NCBI GenBank assembly: GCA_002314875.1
Contig: DCHS01000053.1
Span: 1-43,867 of the forward strand
DNA: 43,867 nt
Origin: Prevotellaceae bacterium UBA1746
Lineage (GTDB): Bacteria > Bacteroidota > Bacteroidia > Bacteroidales > Bacteroidaceae
Reading direction: 5' to 3'
The notes under the pieces are model-generated. The model saw nothing but the letters and a program-made list of their open reading frames with translations. It did no database searches and was not told where the DNA came from. Below, piece by piece: positions 25,348 through 34,700 of the stretch (the first letter of the stretch is position 1; each line of letters starts with the position of its first letter). Position numbers and translations under genes: made by a program.

Positions 25348-26232
25348 ATGCGCAGAATCTATATCCTCTTCTTGCTTTTTGCTGTTTTTTTTAACGCGCA
25401 CGCACAGACGGAAAGCGGCTTGTGGCTAGGTGTCGATGCTACCCACGACTTTTCCAAGAAGTGGAGCACCGATATCAGCATCGGCGGTCGTCTTGAAGAC
25501 AATTGGAGCAGTTTCACCCGCTATGATGCAGCGTTGGGATTTGACTATAAACCCTACAAATGGTTGAAGTTGGGCTTTGGCTATGATTTCATCCGCGACC
25601 ATAGCAGTGCTGAGAATTCCATTAAGTTCAAGAAGAACACTGACGGTTCCATTCGCTATGATAGTGACGGCAATGCCGTTATTCGTGGCTGGTCCCGAAA
25701 TGAAGCCTACTGGCGCAGCAAACATCGTTTCTACTTCGATGTAACGGGAAAGCTCAAAGCCGGCCGTTTCACTTTCAGTCTCCGTGAACGCTACCAGTAC
25801 ACCCTCTATGCCGAGGCGAACTATATCCAGAATAAGTTCTACGAGGAAATGGATGAGGAAGACTTTGAAGATTACACGGGCGAATATTTCGGTCCTTATA
25901 CCGACAAGTACGGCGACCTTTACTATTTCGGTTTTACCGAAGCCGACGAGGATACCAAGAATGTAAAGCATAAGCACTATCTTCGTTCTCGTTTGGGTGC
26001 AGAATACAACATCCGCCACTGCCCTGTGACACCTTTCGCCAATTATGAGATAGCGAACGATCTCGGCGATGGTCTCAGCGTAGTCCGTCATCGTGTCCAG
26101 GCTGGTATTGACTGGAAGGTAGCCAAAGGTCACAATATCTCTGCCGCCTACCTCTTCCAGCATGGTGCAAAAGAAGAAACCGGCGATGCCGATCTTCACG
26201 TTCTTTCAATTGGATACCAGTTTAAGTTTTGA
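25348..26232 (+). CDS. DUF2490-family outer-membrane beta-barrel protein
   Basis: A 294-residue protein with a signal peptide (1-19, MRRIYILFLLFAVFFNAHA/QT) and alternating aromatic/polar strands to the C-terminal F (LHVLSIGYQFKF), as in outer-membrane barrels. The DUF2490 pattern is seen in ESGLWLGVDATHDFSKKWST, SFTRYDAALGFDYKPYKWLK and RFYFDVTGKLKAGRFTFSLR. An acidic, probably extracellular loop lies at about 165-195 (EEMDEEDFEDYTGEYFG). It sits 96 bases after DUF4956. I infer an outer-membrane component of the VTC/DUF4956 locus; the substrate is unknown. Confidence 0.83.
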   Translation: MRRIYILFLLFAVFFNAHAQTESGLWLGVDATHDFSKKWSTDISIGGRLEDNWSSFTRYDAALGFDYKPYKWLKLGFGYDFIRDHSSAENSIKFKKNTDGSIRYDSDGNAVIRGWSRNEAYWRSKHRFYFDVTGKLKAGRFTFSLRERYQYTLYAEANYIQNKFYEEMDEEDFEDYTGEYFGPYTDKYGDLYYFGFTEADEDTKNVKHKHYLRSRLGAEYNIRHCPVTPFANYEIANDLGDGLSVVRHRVQAGIDWKVAKGHNISAAYLFQHGAKEETGDADLHVLSIGYQFKF

Positions 26233-26246
26233 AACATACAACCAAA

Positions 26247-26660
26247 ATGAAAAAGATATTTTCAGTTTTACTTCTTGCAGGATTGACCCTTAGTGCAAAT
26301 GCTGAGGATTTCCGCTATATGACTTTCCGTACACTCTCTGGCATGACGGAAAGCCTTCCCCTTGCCAACGGCCTTGAAATCACTTTTCAAAATGGCCAGT
26401 TAGTGGCAACCGCTGGCGACGGCAGCATTTTCCAGCAGGCCATTACCGACATGCAGGATATGTGGTTCGACTATACTGCCACCGGCATCAATCAGTTCCC
26501 GACAGACCTCGTTCCTGAGGGTACATTGATCAGCGTCTATGCAACCGATGGTCGTTTGGTAAAGAACTATCACTACCAAAGTGGAGTTGAGGTAAGTCTT
26601 CCCGCTGGTATCTATGTGTTCAAGGCTGGCGAACAGTCTGTAAAGCGTATAATCAAATAA
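26247..26660 (+). CDS. Small secreted protein ending in a T9SS type A-like C-terminal domain
   Basis: A 137-residue protein with a signal peptide (1-19, MKKIFSVLLLAGLTLSANA/ED) and only about 60 residues of unrecognised mature domain (FRYMTFRTLSGMTESLPLAN and following). The remaining region reads VYATDGRLVKNYHYQSG, then LPAGIYVFKAGEQSVKRIIK: the pattern VYxxxGRxV...LPxGIYxV...KxxK of T9SS C-terminal signals. I start at ATG 26247, the signal-peptide start; a TTG at 26229 overlaps the previous stop. It lies 14 bases after DUF2490 and 12 before the beta-helix gene. Almost the whole protein is a sorting tail, so it may be a structural or adaptor subunit (inference). Confidence 0.75.
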   Translation: MKKIFSVLLLAGLTLSANAEDFRYMTFRTLSGMTESLPLANGLEITFQNGQLVATAGDGSIFQQAITDMQDMWFDYTATGINQFPTDLVPEGTLISVYATDGRLVKNYHYQSGVEVSLPAGIYVFKAGEQSVKRIIK

Positions 26661-26672
26661 AGCATTGCAGTT

Positions 26673-27920
26673 ATGAAGCGTTTTTATACCCTCCTTATAG
26701 TTCTCGTTGCAACCTCAGTAACTGCACTTGCACAGACGCTTGATGTAAAACAAGGCGATATTACTTGGCGTTATTCTGCCCTTGATATTACTTCCAATAT
26801 GACCTTCAAAGGTAACCAACTTGAAATTGCTGGAAGAACCTATGATCTTGATGGCATTAAGATGAATGTCAATAATAAAGTGGCCGAACAGAACACTGTT
26901 GATGTGACCTATACTTCTGCTGGTGCTACCATCATCGCTGATGCTCGTCTGGCAGATGTCATGACCATTGAAATCAATGGTGGCAATGTGGTTGTAAATA
27001 CAGCAGAAACCCTCGCTGACGAAATTACTTATCGCCTTCAGGGTGTCGGTGAAAGTTTTACCCTCAACAGCGACTTTAAGTGTGCCGTTGTGCTCAATGG
27101 TGTTACTCTTACCTCTAAGGGAACAACTCCTGCTGTTTACATTCATGATGGCAAGCGTATTGACATTATTGCGAATGAAAATACAAACAACAGTTTCAGT
27201 GACTGTGCTCAGAATGAATCCAAGAGTGCCTTTTATGTAAAAGGCCACGCAGAATGGAAGGGTGGTGGCACTGTGAACATTTCTGGTGTTGCCAAGCACG
27301 CTTACAGCAGTAATGAATATACTTTGCTGAAGGCTTCGTTCACAGGAACCTTGAATATCCTCCGTGCTGCCAGCGACGGTATGCATATTGACCAGTACTT
27401 CCAGATGAATGGTGGTACGCTGAATATCTCCAATACGACGGGTGACGGTGTGGACGTTGCCTATGCTCTTGAAGATGACGAAGTAACCCCAACAACAGAT
27501 GAAATGAACGGTCAGATAATTATCAAGGGTGGAGTCATCAATGTCGATATGGAGCAGGATGACACCAAGGGCTTGAAGTGCGAAGATATCATGACCATTA
27601 TGGGTGGAAATATCAGCGCTATCGCCAATGGCGATGGTTCTCGTGGAATTCAATCCAGCAATACAATTTATGTGGGAACAGAAGGTTCTACTGATGTTGC
27701 CGCTCCCTATATCCTCCTTTTGGCTTCTGGCGATGATTATACCGATCCCACAGGAGATGTCAACAAGTGCCGTGGTATGAAGACCAAGAAAGATCTTTAT
27801 CTCTATAGCGGTACCATTAAACGTGATGCTAATTCTGCGGTAAAAGCCAAGAAGATAATCGATGTCGACGGTACTTTCTACAAACTCAACGGCGTCCTTG
27901 ACGGAATTACCATCGAATAA
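26673..27920 (+). CDS. Secreted beta-helix protein of the Cthe_2159-like (carbohydrate-binding) family
   Basis: A 415-residue secreted protein with a signal peptide (1-20, MKRFYTLLIVLVATSVTALA/QT). From about 115 it repeats short beta-helix rungs: AVVLNGVTLTSKGTTPAVYI, GGGTVNISG, MNGGTLNISNTTGDGVDVAY, IIIKGGVINVDMEQDDTKGL, IMGGNISAIANGDGSRGI. This is the parallel beta-helix pattern of Cthe_2159-type domains, which in Clostridium thermocellum bind calcium and acidic polysaccharide. The Asp-rich GDG/GDGV turns fit calcium binding. Unlike its neighbour it lacks an obvious T9SS tail (it ends LNGVLDGITIE). The family often co-occurs with VTC and DUF4956 genes. It ends 17 bases before ricT. Confidence 0.8.
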   Translation: MKRFYTLLIVLVATSVTALAQTLDVKQGDITWRYSALDITSNMTFKGNQLEIAGRTYDLDGIKMNVNNKVAEQNTVDVTYTSAGATIIADARLADVMTIEINGGNVVVNTAETLADEITYRLQGVGESFTLNSDFKCAVVLNGVTLTSKGTTPAVYIHDGKRIDIIANENTNNSFSDCAQNESKSAFYVKGHAEWKGGGTVNISGVAKHAYSSNEYTLLKASFTGTLNILRAASDGMHIDQYFQMNGGTLNISNTTGDGVDVAYALEDDEVTPTTDEMNGQIIIKGGVINVDMEQDDTKGLKCEDIMTIMGGNISAIANGDGSRGIQSSNTIYVGTEGSTDVAAPYILLLASGDDYTDPTGDVNKCRGMKTKKDLYLYSGTIKRDANSAVKAKKIIDVDGTFYKLNGVLDGITIE

Positions 27921-27937
27921 TAACTTTAAGCATATAA

Positions 27938-29074
27938 ATGCAAGATAATTTTCAAACAGACCCCTGCCTTCGTGGTTTTGCCGCTTGTGGTTGTGGCCGT
28001 AGTGATCATCAGCTGAATACTTTCGACTATCTCAGCGATGTTCCTGGCAACAATGAGGTGACAGACCTTATCGAAGTACAGTTTAAGAATACGCGAAAGG
28101 GATACTTTCGTAACGATAACCGTATCGATCTCGTAAAAGGCGATATCATTGCCGTTGAGGCCAATCCTGGCCATGACATAGGCGTTGTGACCCTTACGGG
28201 AAGTTTGGTAACCCTTCAGATGAAGAAGGCCAATCTGAAACCCGGAACAGAAATTCGCCGTGTGTACCGTAAGGCACGTCCTGTGGACTTGGAAAAGTGG
28301 GAAGAGGCTAAGAGCCGCGAAAATGCCACGATGATCCAGAGCCGTCAGATTGCCAAAGACCTCGAGTTGGATATGAAGATTGGCGATGTTGAGTACCAAG
28401 GTGACTGCAATAAGGCCATTTTCTACTACATCGCCGATGCCCGCGTCGACTTCCGTAAACTCATCAAGGTTCTCGCCGATACCTTCCATGTCCGTATCGA
28501 GATGCGCCAGATCGGTGCCCGTCAGGAGGCTGGTCGTATTGGCGGTATCGGTCCCTGTGGCCGTGAACTCTGTTGTGCCACCTGGATGAAAAATTTCTCC
28601 AGTGTGAATACTGGAGCCGCCCGTTTCCAGGATATCAGTCCCAATCCCCAGAAACTCGCTGGTCAGTGTGCCAAGTTAAAGTGCTGCTTGAACTACGAAT
28701 TGGATACCTACATGGAGGCCTACAAGAAGCTTCCAGAGCGAAATATCCATCTTGAAACGGCAGACGCCACCTACTATTATTTCAAGGCTGATATCCTTTC
28801 TGGCATGATTACCTACTCTTCGGACCGTCGTATGGCTGCCAACCTGGAAACGATCAGCGCTGAACGTGCTTGGGAGATTATCAAAATGAATCGTGCCGGT
28901 GAGAAACCCTTGCAGTTGGATGAGACGGAAAAGGCAGTTCCTGCAAAGCCTGTCGATCTTGCTGAACAGGACGACCTCACCCGTTTCGATAAGACCAAGA
29001 AAAAGAAGAAGAAGAGAAAGAACCGCAACAACGATTCCTCTCGTCGTCCACAGAACAGTGAAGCACAGCAATAA
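27938..29074 (+). CDS. ricT: PSP1/RicT-like protein
   Basis: A 378-residue cytoplasmic protein of the PSP1 (YaaT/RicT) family. In Bacillus, RicT forms a complex with RicA and RicF that carries Fe-S clusters and promotes RNase Y-dependent mRNA maturation. The PSP1 core lies at about 135-260: RQIGARQEAGRIGGIGPCGR and ELCCATWMKNFSS. The cysteine pairs PCGRELCC and GQCAKLKCCLNYE, plus the N-terminal C10/C17/C19, are visible. The C-terminus has a strongly basic, likely disordered tail (KKKKKRKNRNN). RicA and RicF are not nearby. The last 17 bases overlap gldH, the usual Bacteroidota neighbour. Confidence 0.9.
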   Translation: MQDNFQTDPCLRGFAACGCGRSDHQLNTFDYLSDVPGNNEVTDLIEVQFKNTRKGYFRNDNRIDLVKGDIIAVEANPGHDIGVVTLTGSLVTLQMKKANLKPGTEIRRVYRKARPVDLEKWEEAKSRENATMIQSRQIAKDLELDMKIGDVEYQGDCNKAIFYYIADARVDFRKLIKVLADTFHVRIEMRQIGARQEAGRIGGIGPCGRELCCATWMKNFSSVNTGAARFQDISPNPQKLAGQCAKLKCCLNYELDTYMEAYKKLPERNIHLETADATYYYFKADILSGMITYSSDRRMAANLETISAERAWEIIKMNRAGEKPLQLDETEKAVPAKPVDLAEQDDLTRFDKTKKKKKKRKNRNNDSSRRPQNSEAQQ

Positions 29075-29567
29075 TTTATTACTCCTCCTTTTCGTAACCC
29101 TCCTTGCGTTGTCATGCCAGCGTAAGGAGAGTTACATGCATTATGAGCCTACGGATATTGCCAGTTGGGGAACCTACGAAGGTCTGTCCTTCAAGATTGA
29201 TTCCCTGAAAGAGAGTGGCAGTTACCGTATGAAGGTCCATGTCCGTACCTCAACCGTTGACCGCTATCCTTTCAAGGTCCTCTTTCTGGAAGTTCGTCAG
29301 AAATGGTCCAGGAACAAGACCGAATTGATAGATACAATACCATGCAACCTAGCTGCCGATGAGCACAAGGCCGGTGGTGTCTCTTTGCTGCAATACGATT
29401 ATCCCGTTTGCGATATTCGCTGTTATCGTGGAGACAGCGCCCAGATTATCGTCCGTCACATTATGCGCAAGGAAGAGGTGCAGGGCATTTCGGACATCGG
29501 TATCAGTCTGATTCATGAGAGCCAGCGCTTCGCCCCGCAAGGAATATTTGACTTCTTCAAACAATAA
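29058..29567 (+). CDS. gldH: Gliding-motility-family lipoprotein GldH
   Basis: A 169-residue lipoprotein. The signal peptide ends in the lipobox LALSC with the modified Cys at residue 20. The mature part has the GldH features IASWGTYEGLSFKID, YPFKVLFLEVRQKW and DIGISLIHESQ. In Flavobacterium johnsoniae GldH is needed for gliding; many non-gliding Bacteroidota, including Bacteroidales, keep a homologue whose role is unclear. The start is GTG 29058, the only start that gives a complete signal peptide; it overlaps the ricT coding end by 17 bases. A longer frame from 28893 reads through ricT and is rejected. Confidence 0.87.
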   Translation: MKHSNNLLLLLFVTLLALSCQRKESYMHYEPTDIASWGTYEGLSFKIDSLKESGSYRMKVHVRTSTVDRYPFKVLFLEVRQKWSRNKTELIDTIPCNLAADEHKAGGVSLLQYDYPVCDIRCYRGDSAQIIVRHIMRKEEVQGISDIGISLIHESQRFAPQGIFDFFKQ

Positions 29568-29644
29568 AAGGCTTTATCCTCCGTTTAATAATTCAGTCTC
29601 GACTCTTCTGTATGCCGCATGGCAATTCAAAATTCATAATTATC

Positions 29645-30406
29645 ATGCATCGTTTTTTCCGCATTTTCCCTATACTTTTGTTCGGCTTGACGGTCGGATT
29701 CTCTGGGTATGCCCAAAAACGAAAGATACAGAATAAGCCTTTCATCGATACCCGCCGTTGGCACTACGGTTTCAATATCGGTCTCCACGACCAGGGTTTC
29801 AAGGTCATCAATAACGGCTACATCCAATATGCTCCGTCGACGATGGACCCCGAGACGGGATTGATGGCAGGAGGAGAACCCACCGCGCAGTGGATGGCAG
29901 AGAATGATCGCCAGAATTTTGGTTTCAGCGTCGGCGTCTTGGGTAGTTTGAAAATCAACAACTACTTCGATTTGCGCATCAATCCTGGAATGAATTTCGG
30001 CTCCAAACACATCCAGTACATCAATCTGGTGAATGGTGACAGAGAGAGCCAGGATATGAAATCGACCTATATCGCTCTTCCCGTAGACCTGAAATTCGGC
30101 GCAAAACGTTTCAACAACTATCGTCCGTATATGCTGGCGGGAGCGAGTGCGCAGTTCGATTTGACCGCTACCAAGCACAGCCTGTTGCGTGCGAAACCCT
30201 TCCAAACCTATCTGGAAGTCGGTTTAGGCTGCGATATTTATATGCCGTTCTTTAAGTTGATTCCCGAATTGAAGTTCTGCTTCGGGCTGGGAAACATCTT
30301 GCAGAAGAACCGTAAGGACATCACCGACCCCAACCAGTTCATCTACACCCAGAGCGTAGATCGTGCCACGGTAAATATGGTTCAACTGAATCTTTATTTC
30401 GAATAA
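29645..30406 (+). CDS. porT: PorT family outer-membrane beta-barrel protein (T9SS)
   Basis: A 253-residue outer-membrane protein of the type IX secretion/gliding machinery. It has a signal peptide (about 1-24, MHRFFRIFPILLFGLTVGFS and GYA/Q). The barrel shows RRWHYGFNIGLHDQGFKVIN, FSVGVLGSLKINNYFDLRIN, STYIALPVDLKFGAKRFNNY and GCDIYMPFFKLIPELKFCFG, which I recognise as PorT hallmarks. The final strand ends LNLYFE. The start at ATG 29645 fits the signal peptide; an upstream ATG at 29612 would add an atypical leader. It follows gldH by 77 bases, within which lies the repeat motif AATTCATAATT (29631-29641). With porX at 11.6 kb it supports a functional T9SS. Confidence 0.88.
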   Translation: MHRFFRIFPILLFGLTVGFSGYAQKRKIQNKPFIDTRRWHYGFNIGLHDQGFKVINNGYIQYAPSTMDPETGLMAGGEPTAQWMAENDRQNFGFSVGVLGSLKINNYFDLRINPGMNFGSKHIQYINLVNGDRESQDMKSTYIALPVDLKFGAKRFNNYRPYMLAGASAQFDLTATKHSLLRAKPFQTYLEVGLGCDIYMPFFKLIPELKFCFGLGNILQKNRKDITDPNQFIYTQSVDRATVNMVQLNLYFE

Positions 30407-30412
30407 AAACAC

Positions 30413-30450
30413 AACGAGGCAAGGCCAAACGGCTTTGCCTCGTTTAATTT
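30413..30450. terminator. Bidirectional intrinsic terminator
   Basis: A 14-bp stem AACGAGGCAAGGCC/GGCTTTGCCTCGTT (30413-30426 with 30431-30444, one wobble), loop AAAC, then TTAATTTTA. It separates porT from the convergent GH53 gene. Confidence 0.87.
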
Positions 30451-30479
30451 TATGTAGGACTCTACAAGTCCTTTATAGG

Positions 30480-31733
30480 CTAATGTAATACTTTCTTTCC
30501 GTCTTTGATATAGATGCCGGGACGGACGGGACGAACGGCCTGGCCTGCGAGATTGTACGTCTTGCCGTCGGAGTTTGTTTCAACGGTGAGGGAGGATACA
30601 TTTGCGGCCTCTTCTGCAGCCTCTTCCGCTGTGGGCTGGAATGGATCAAGGATGGGAGAAGGACGACCGTTATTCAGAAAGGCGCACATGTTGTAGTTGC
30701 TCCAACCGATGGTGGAGTAGATGGCGGGCTTCCACCAATTATACTGCTCAGGCTCCCAATAGAAGACACCTTCGACAACTTCCGATGCGCGGCATTTGTC
30801 CATCAAATCCTGCATGACATCCTTACCGCCCTTGGTGTATTCGCAATATACGCCCGTTTCAACGATCATGATAGGAACATTGACGGTTTTGTAGGTGTTG
30901 TTGACGATGGTCATCAGATTGACATTACGGCTCTTGCCATTCGTCGTCGCCTGGTTCTCTCCGTTGCTGTTCCATGCCATAGGATAATGGCTCAATCCTA
31001 CCATATCAAGTTTGCCACCCGCATTCTTGAATGCAGTGAACCACCAGGAGAGGTCGCTGTCGCTGCCACGGGTGTCGAGATGGCTCATACAGATCACTTC
31101 GGGGAATACCGCTTTGGCAGCATCGTAGCCAGCATTGGAGAGGGTAGCGTAGTTCTTCCAACCACCGCCCTTGGCAGAAGAGGTAGAACCGGTAACACTA
31201 TTGGCAATATCACTCCAAGACTTTGAACTTGCATCATATTTGGAGTAGAGCATGCCGTTGCGGGTTTCGTTGCCAATTTGTACCCACTTGGGAGTAACAC
31301 CGGCATTCTTCAGCGCTGTGAGAACCTCCGTGGTGTGGTCGGCAACATGCTTTGCCAATTCGTCGAGGGAAGAGCCTTGCCAAGCCGAAGGAATGGCCTG
31401 ACGGCTGGGGTCGGCGAAGAAATCGGAATAGTGGAAATCGACGAGGACGTTGAGGTCTGATGCCTTTGCTGCAAGGGCTTTCGTCACGAGATCTTCTGTT
31501 CCGCACCAGCCACCGAGAGAAGGTTCAACCCATACGCGGAGACGGATGGCATTCATTCCGCACTCTTTCATCAATGCGTTGCATTCCGTCTTCTGGCCGG
31601 ACTTATTGTAAAAACTCTTACCGCCAGCAACCATCTCGGTGTACCACGAAATATCAGCGCCACGGTTGAAACTCTGAGCGTGAACGGCCAAACCGCTCAT
31701 CACAAAACAAAGGGAGAGAAATATCTTTTTCAT
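30480..31733 (-). CDS. GH53 endo-beta-1,4-galactanase with C-terminal sorting-like tail
   Basis: A 417-residue secreted glycoside hydrolase family 53 enzyme that cuts beta-1,4-galactan, a side chain of pectin. It has a signal peptide (1-20, MKKIFLSLCFVMSGLAVHAQ). The acid/base is E156 in WVQIGNETRNGM and the nucleophile E292 in IMIVETGVYCEY; FNRGADISWYTEMV, IRLRVWVEP and VDFHYSDFFADPS are family marks. The C-terminal tail (YNLAGQAVRPVRPGIYIKDG, then KKVLH) resembles the discoidin-like protein's tail and a short T9SS signal. The start is ATG 31733; an upstream extension to 31841 runs into the GH2-GH53 gene. One base separates it from that gene's stop, implying one operon. Confidence 0.92.
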   Translation of the reverse strand: MKKIFLSLCFVMSGLAVHAQSFNRGADISWYTEMVAGGKSFYNKSGQKTECNALMKECGMNAIRLRVWVEPSLGGWCGTEDLVTKALAAKASDLNVLVDFHYSDFFADPSRQAIPSAWQGSSLDELAKHVADHTTEVLTALKNAGVTPKWVQIGNETRNGMLYSKYDASSKSWSDIANSVTGSTSSAKGGGWKNYATLSNAGYDAAKAVFPEVICMSHLDTRGSDSDLSWWFTAFKNAGGKLDMVGLSHYPMAWNSNGENQATTNGKSRNVNLMTIVNNTYKTVNVPIMIVETGVYCEYTKGGKDVMQDLMDKCRASEVVEGVFYWEPEQYNWWKPAIYSTIGWSNYNMCAFLNNGRPSPILDPFQPTAEEAAEEAANVSSLTVETNSDGKTYNLAGQAVRPVRPGIYIKDGKKVLH

Positions 31734-31734
31734 A

Positions 31735-34700
31735 TTAGTTATCTCTGAAAGTATCCATAATAACAGTGGGACGGCCTGTTTCGTCGAAGGCACCGAGTCG
31801 GTATTGAGAAGGACGGCAGGCAGGTTCCCAGTAGAAAGCACCGAGGCAGATAGGCTTGTCGTCAGCGTCCGTCAGGGTCTGCGATTCACGGAGAATCTTC
31901 TGTAAGATGCGGCTGCCCTCATCGGGATTCATGGCATCCATTCCAACTTCAACGAGCATGGAAGGCGTACCGAACTTTTCATTGAGATGAATGATGTTCT
32001 GCATACATTCCGTGACGATGTCTTCTGCATTCGTTCGCTTGCCTTCGTTGATGGCCCAATAGGTGTAGAGCGACATACCGATGATATCCCACTTTGCACC
32101 GCCAGCTTTGAGGATGCCGAGGTTCCAGTCGAAGAGACTCTGGTCAAAACCATCGTCCAGATGTACAATCACCTGTGCCTTGGGACATACACTCTTCACC
32201 GCCTCATAGCCCGTTTTGAAGATTTCTGCATAAGCCTTTGCACCAGGAGAGAGAACTTCAGGAGAAGGAATGCCCACTTCACCCTGAACCGCCTTACGGA
32301 CATCGTCGTTGAGATAGTGAGCCGTATCCTTGTTGGGACGATCCATACGGGCGATGGCTTCGGTAATGACATTCTTGCCGTCAGCAGAGGGAACAGGCCA
32401 TCCCGTCTTTGGATCTTCCTGAACACTCCAGAGCATACCGTAGGTCGTTTCATTGCCCACCTGCACCCATTTCGGTGTGATGCCGTTCTTTTTGAGATAA
32501 GTTAAAACTTCAACGGTATGTTCGCGGATATCATTTTTAATCTGATCAAGGTTGTGGCCACTCCAAGCATTGGGAATAGGCTGTTTGGCGGGATCCACCC
32601 ACCAGTCGCTGTAATGGAAGTCAATCATCACATCCATGCCGAGTTCCTTGGCGCGGAGACATTTTTGCAAGACATCCTCCTTGTTGCACCATTTACCATG
32701 GCCCTTGCTGGCAGGATCCAGCCATACACGACAGCGGATAGCCTCGCAGCCATAGTCCTTCATGAGTTGCGTCATTTCAGTCGGTGTTCCGTCTGAATTG
32801 CAGACAGTCTTGCCTTCTGCGGCATATTCCGTACTCCAACCGATATCGGCACCTTTAATGAAGTTCGGATTCTTATAACCACCGACAGCGATCGTTGCCT
32901 TTCCACTCTTCAAACCAGGAGCAGTGGCTGTGAGCGTCACTGTCTTTGCATTCTTGCCCTCTATGAGATCACCCGCCTGGACAATCGCCGTCAACTGGCC
33001 GTGGAAGGCGTGGTGCTGAGGCAGATGGAACAGTTCAAGGTTCGTAGCGTCGCCGTTTGCTGCCGCACGGAATTTACCATTGCCCGTTACCGAGAACTTC
33101 ACCAGCGGAGCAGCGTCAGGACAGAGATTGCCGTCCTTATCCACTACGCGCACATTCAGATAATAGAGGTCGTTGCCGTCAGGTTCGAGACCATGGCCAT
33201 CCTGGCCGAAGATTTCAATATGGTCAGGCTTTCCTGCCGTATGAACATAACTTTCCCAAGTTTCACCGTTGGAGTAGTGAGCCACCACCTTCACTTCACC
33301 AGGCTCATAGACCGTATTGTACCACATCAAGCGATAACGCTCCGTGACATCCTTGGCTTCCTCGCGGCTCTTTTTACGTTGGACACCCTGGCTCTTGCCA
33401 TTGATGAACAACTCGGCTTCCGGAGCGTCTGTATAAACGAAAATCGGGGTAACTACGCCTTCACGACCAGGCCAGGTCCAGTGGGGAAGAATGTGGAGAG
33501 TATGTTCGTTCTTATTCCACTGAGAACGATAGAGATAATAGCGATCCTTGGGGATAGAAGCAAGGTCAATTATTCCGAAGAGGCTGGAATGCGAAGGCCA
33601 TGCATCCGTGTCGTAGGGAGAAGGTTCACCGAGATAGTCAAAGCCTGTCCAGACGAACTGGCCGATTTCCCATTCGTGGTCATCAGCATTGGCAAAATCC
33701 ACATCGGGGATATTGCTCCACCAACAACTTTCCATGTCATAACTGGACGACTGGTTATCATCGTACATGGCTCCTGCCTTCTTTTCAACGGGGAATTTGT
33801 AAACGCCACGACTGCTCACTGTTGAAGCGGTCTCACTGCCCAGCATCATACCTTGGGGAAGACGGGCATAACCTTCTTCATAACGATTAGCGCGGTAGTT
33901 GAAACCGGGAACATCGAGAACGGCAGCAAAGCCTTTGTCAAGCGCATTGTCAACCTGGTCCATACCACTTGTAACAGGACGTGTAGGATCTTCACGATGA
34001 CAGATGTCACGCATCCAAGACGCAACTTTATAACCTTCAGGACTGCCCTGCGTAGGAACTTCGTTGCCGATACTCCACATTACAACAGAGGGATTGTTTC
34101 GGTAATGACGTAGCATATTGACGAGATCAGCCTCGGCCCAGGTCATCTTTTCAGCAGCACCGTTAGCTTTTACAGCGTATGGAGCGGCTGCTTTATAGGC
34201 AGGATAGCAACTGGGTTCAAAGAAGAAATGATGGTATCCGCCGTCGCACTTGGCAATTTCCCATTCATCAAAAGGCTCTAGCATCATCATGAAACCCATC
34301 TCATCGCAGAGTTCTACGAGTTCTGGAGCGGGCATGTTGTGACTTGTACGAATCGCATCACAACCCATATCTTTCAATAATTCCAACTGATGACGAAGGG
34401 AACTCTTGTTGACGGCAGCACCGATAGGACCGAGATCGTGGTGGTTGCAGACACCCTGGAACTTGCGGCTTTTCCCATTGAGGAAAAAGCCTTTGTCAGC
34501 AATATATTCCAATGAACGGATACCGAACTTCGTGGTGTAGGTATCTTGCAGACGCCCTGCCGCATAAACCTTGGTCACTGCGCGATATACACAGGGTGTT
34601 TCCGGTGACCAGAGATGAGGCTTTTCTACTACAAAATTCTGTTCAAGAGGGAGACCGTGGGCTGCATAACCTTTGAATTCCTTGCTCGTCACGACCTTAC

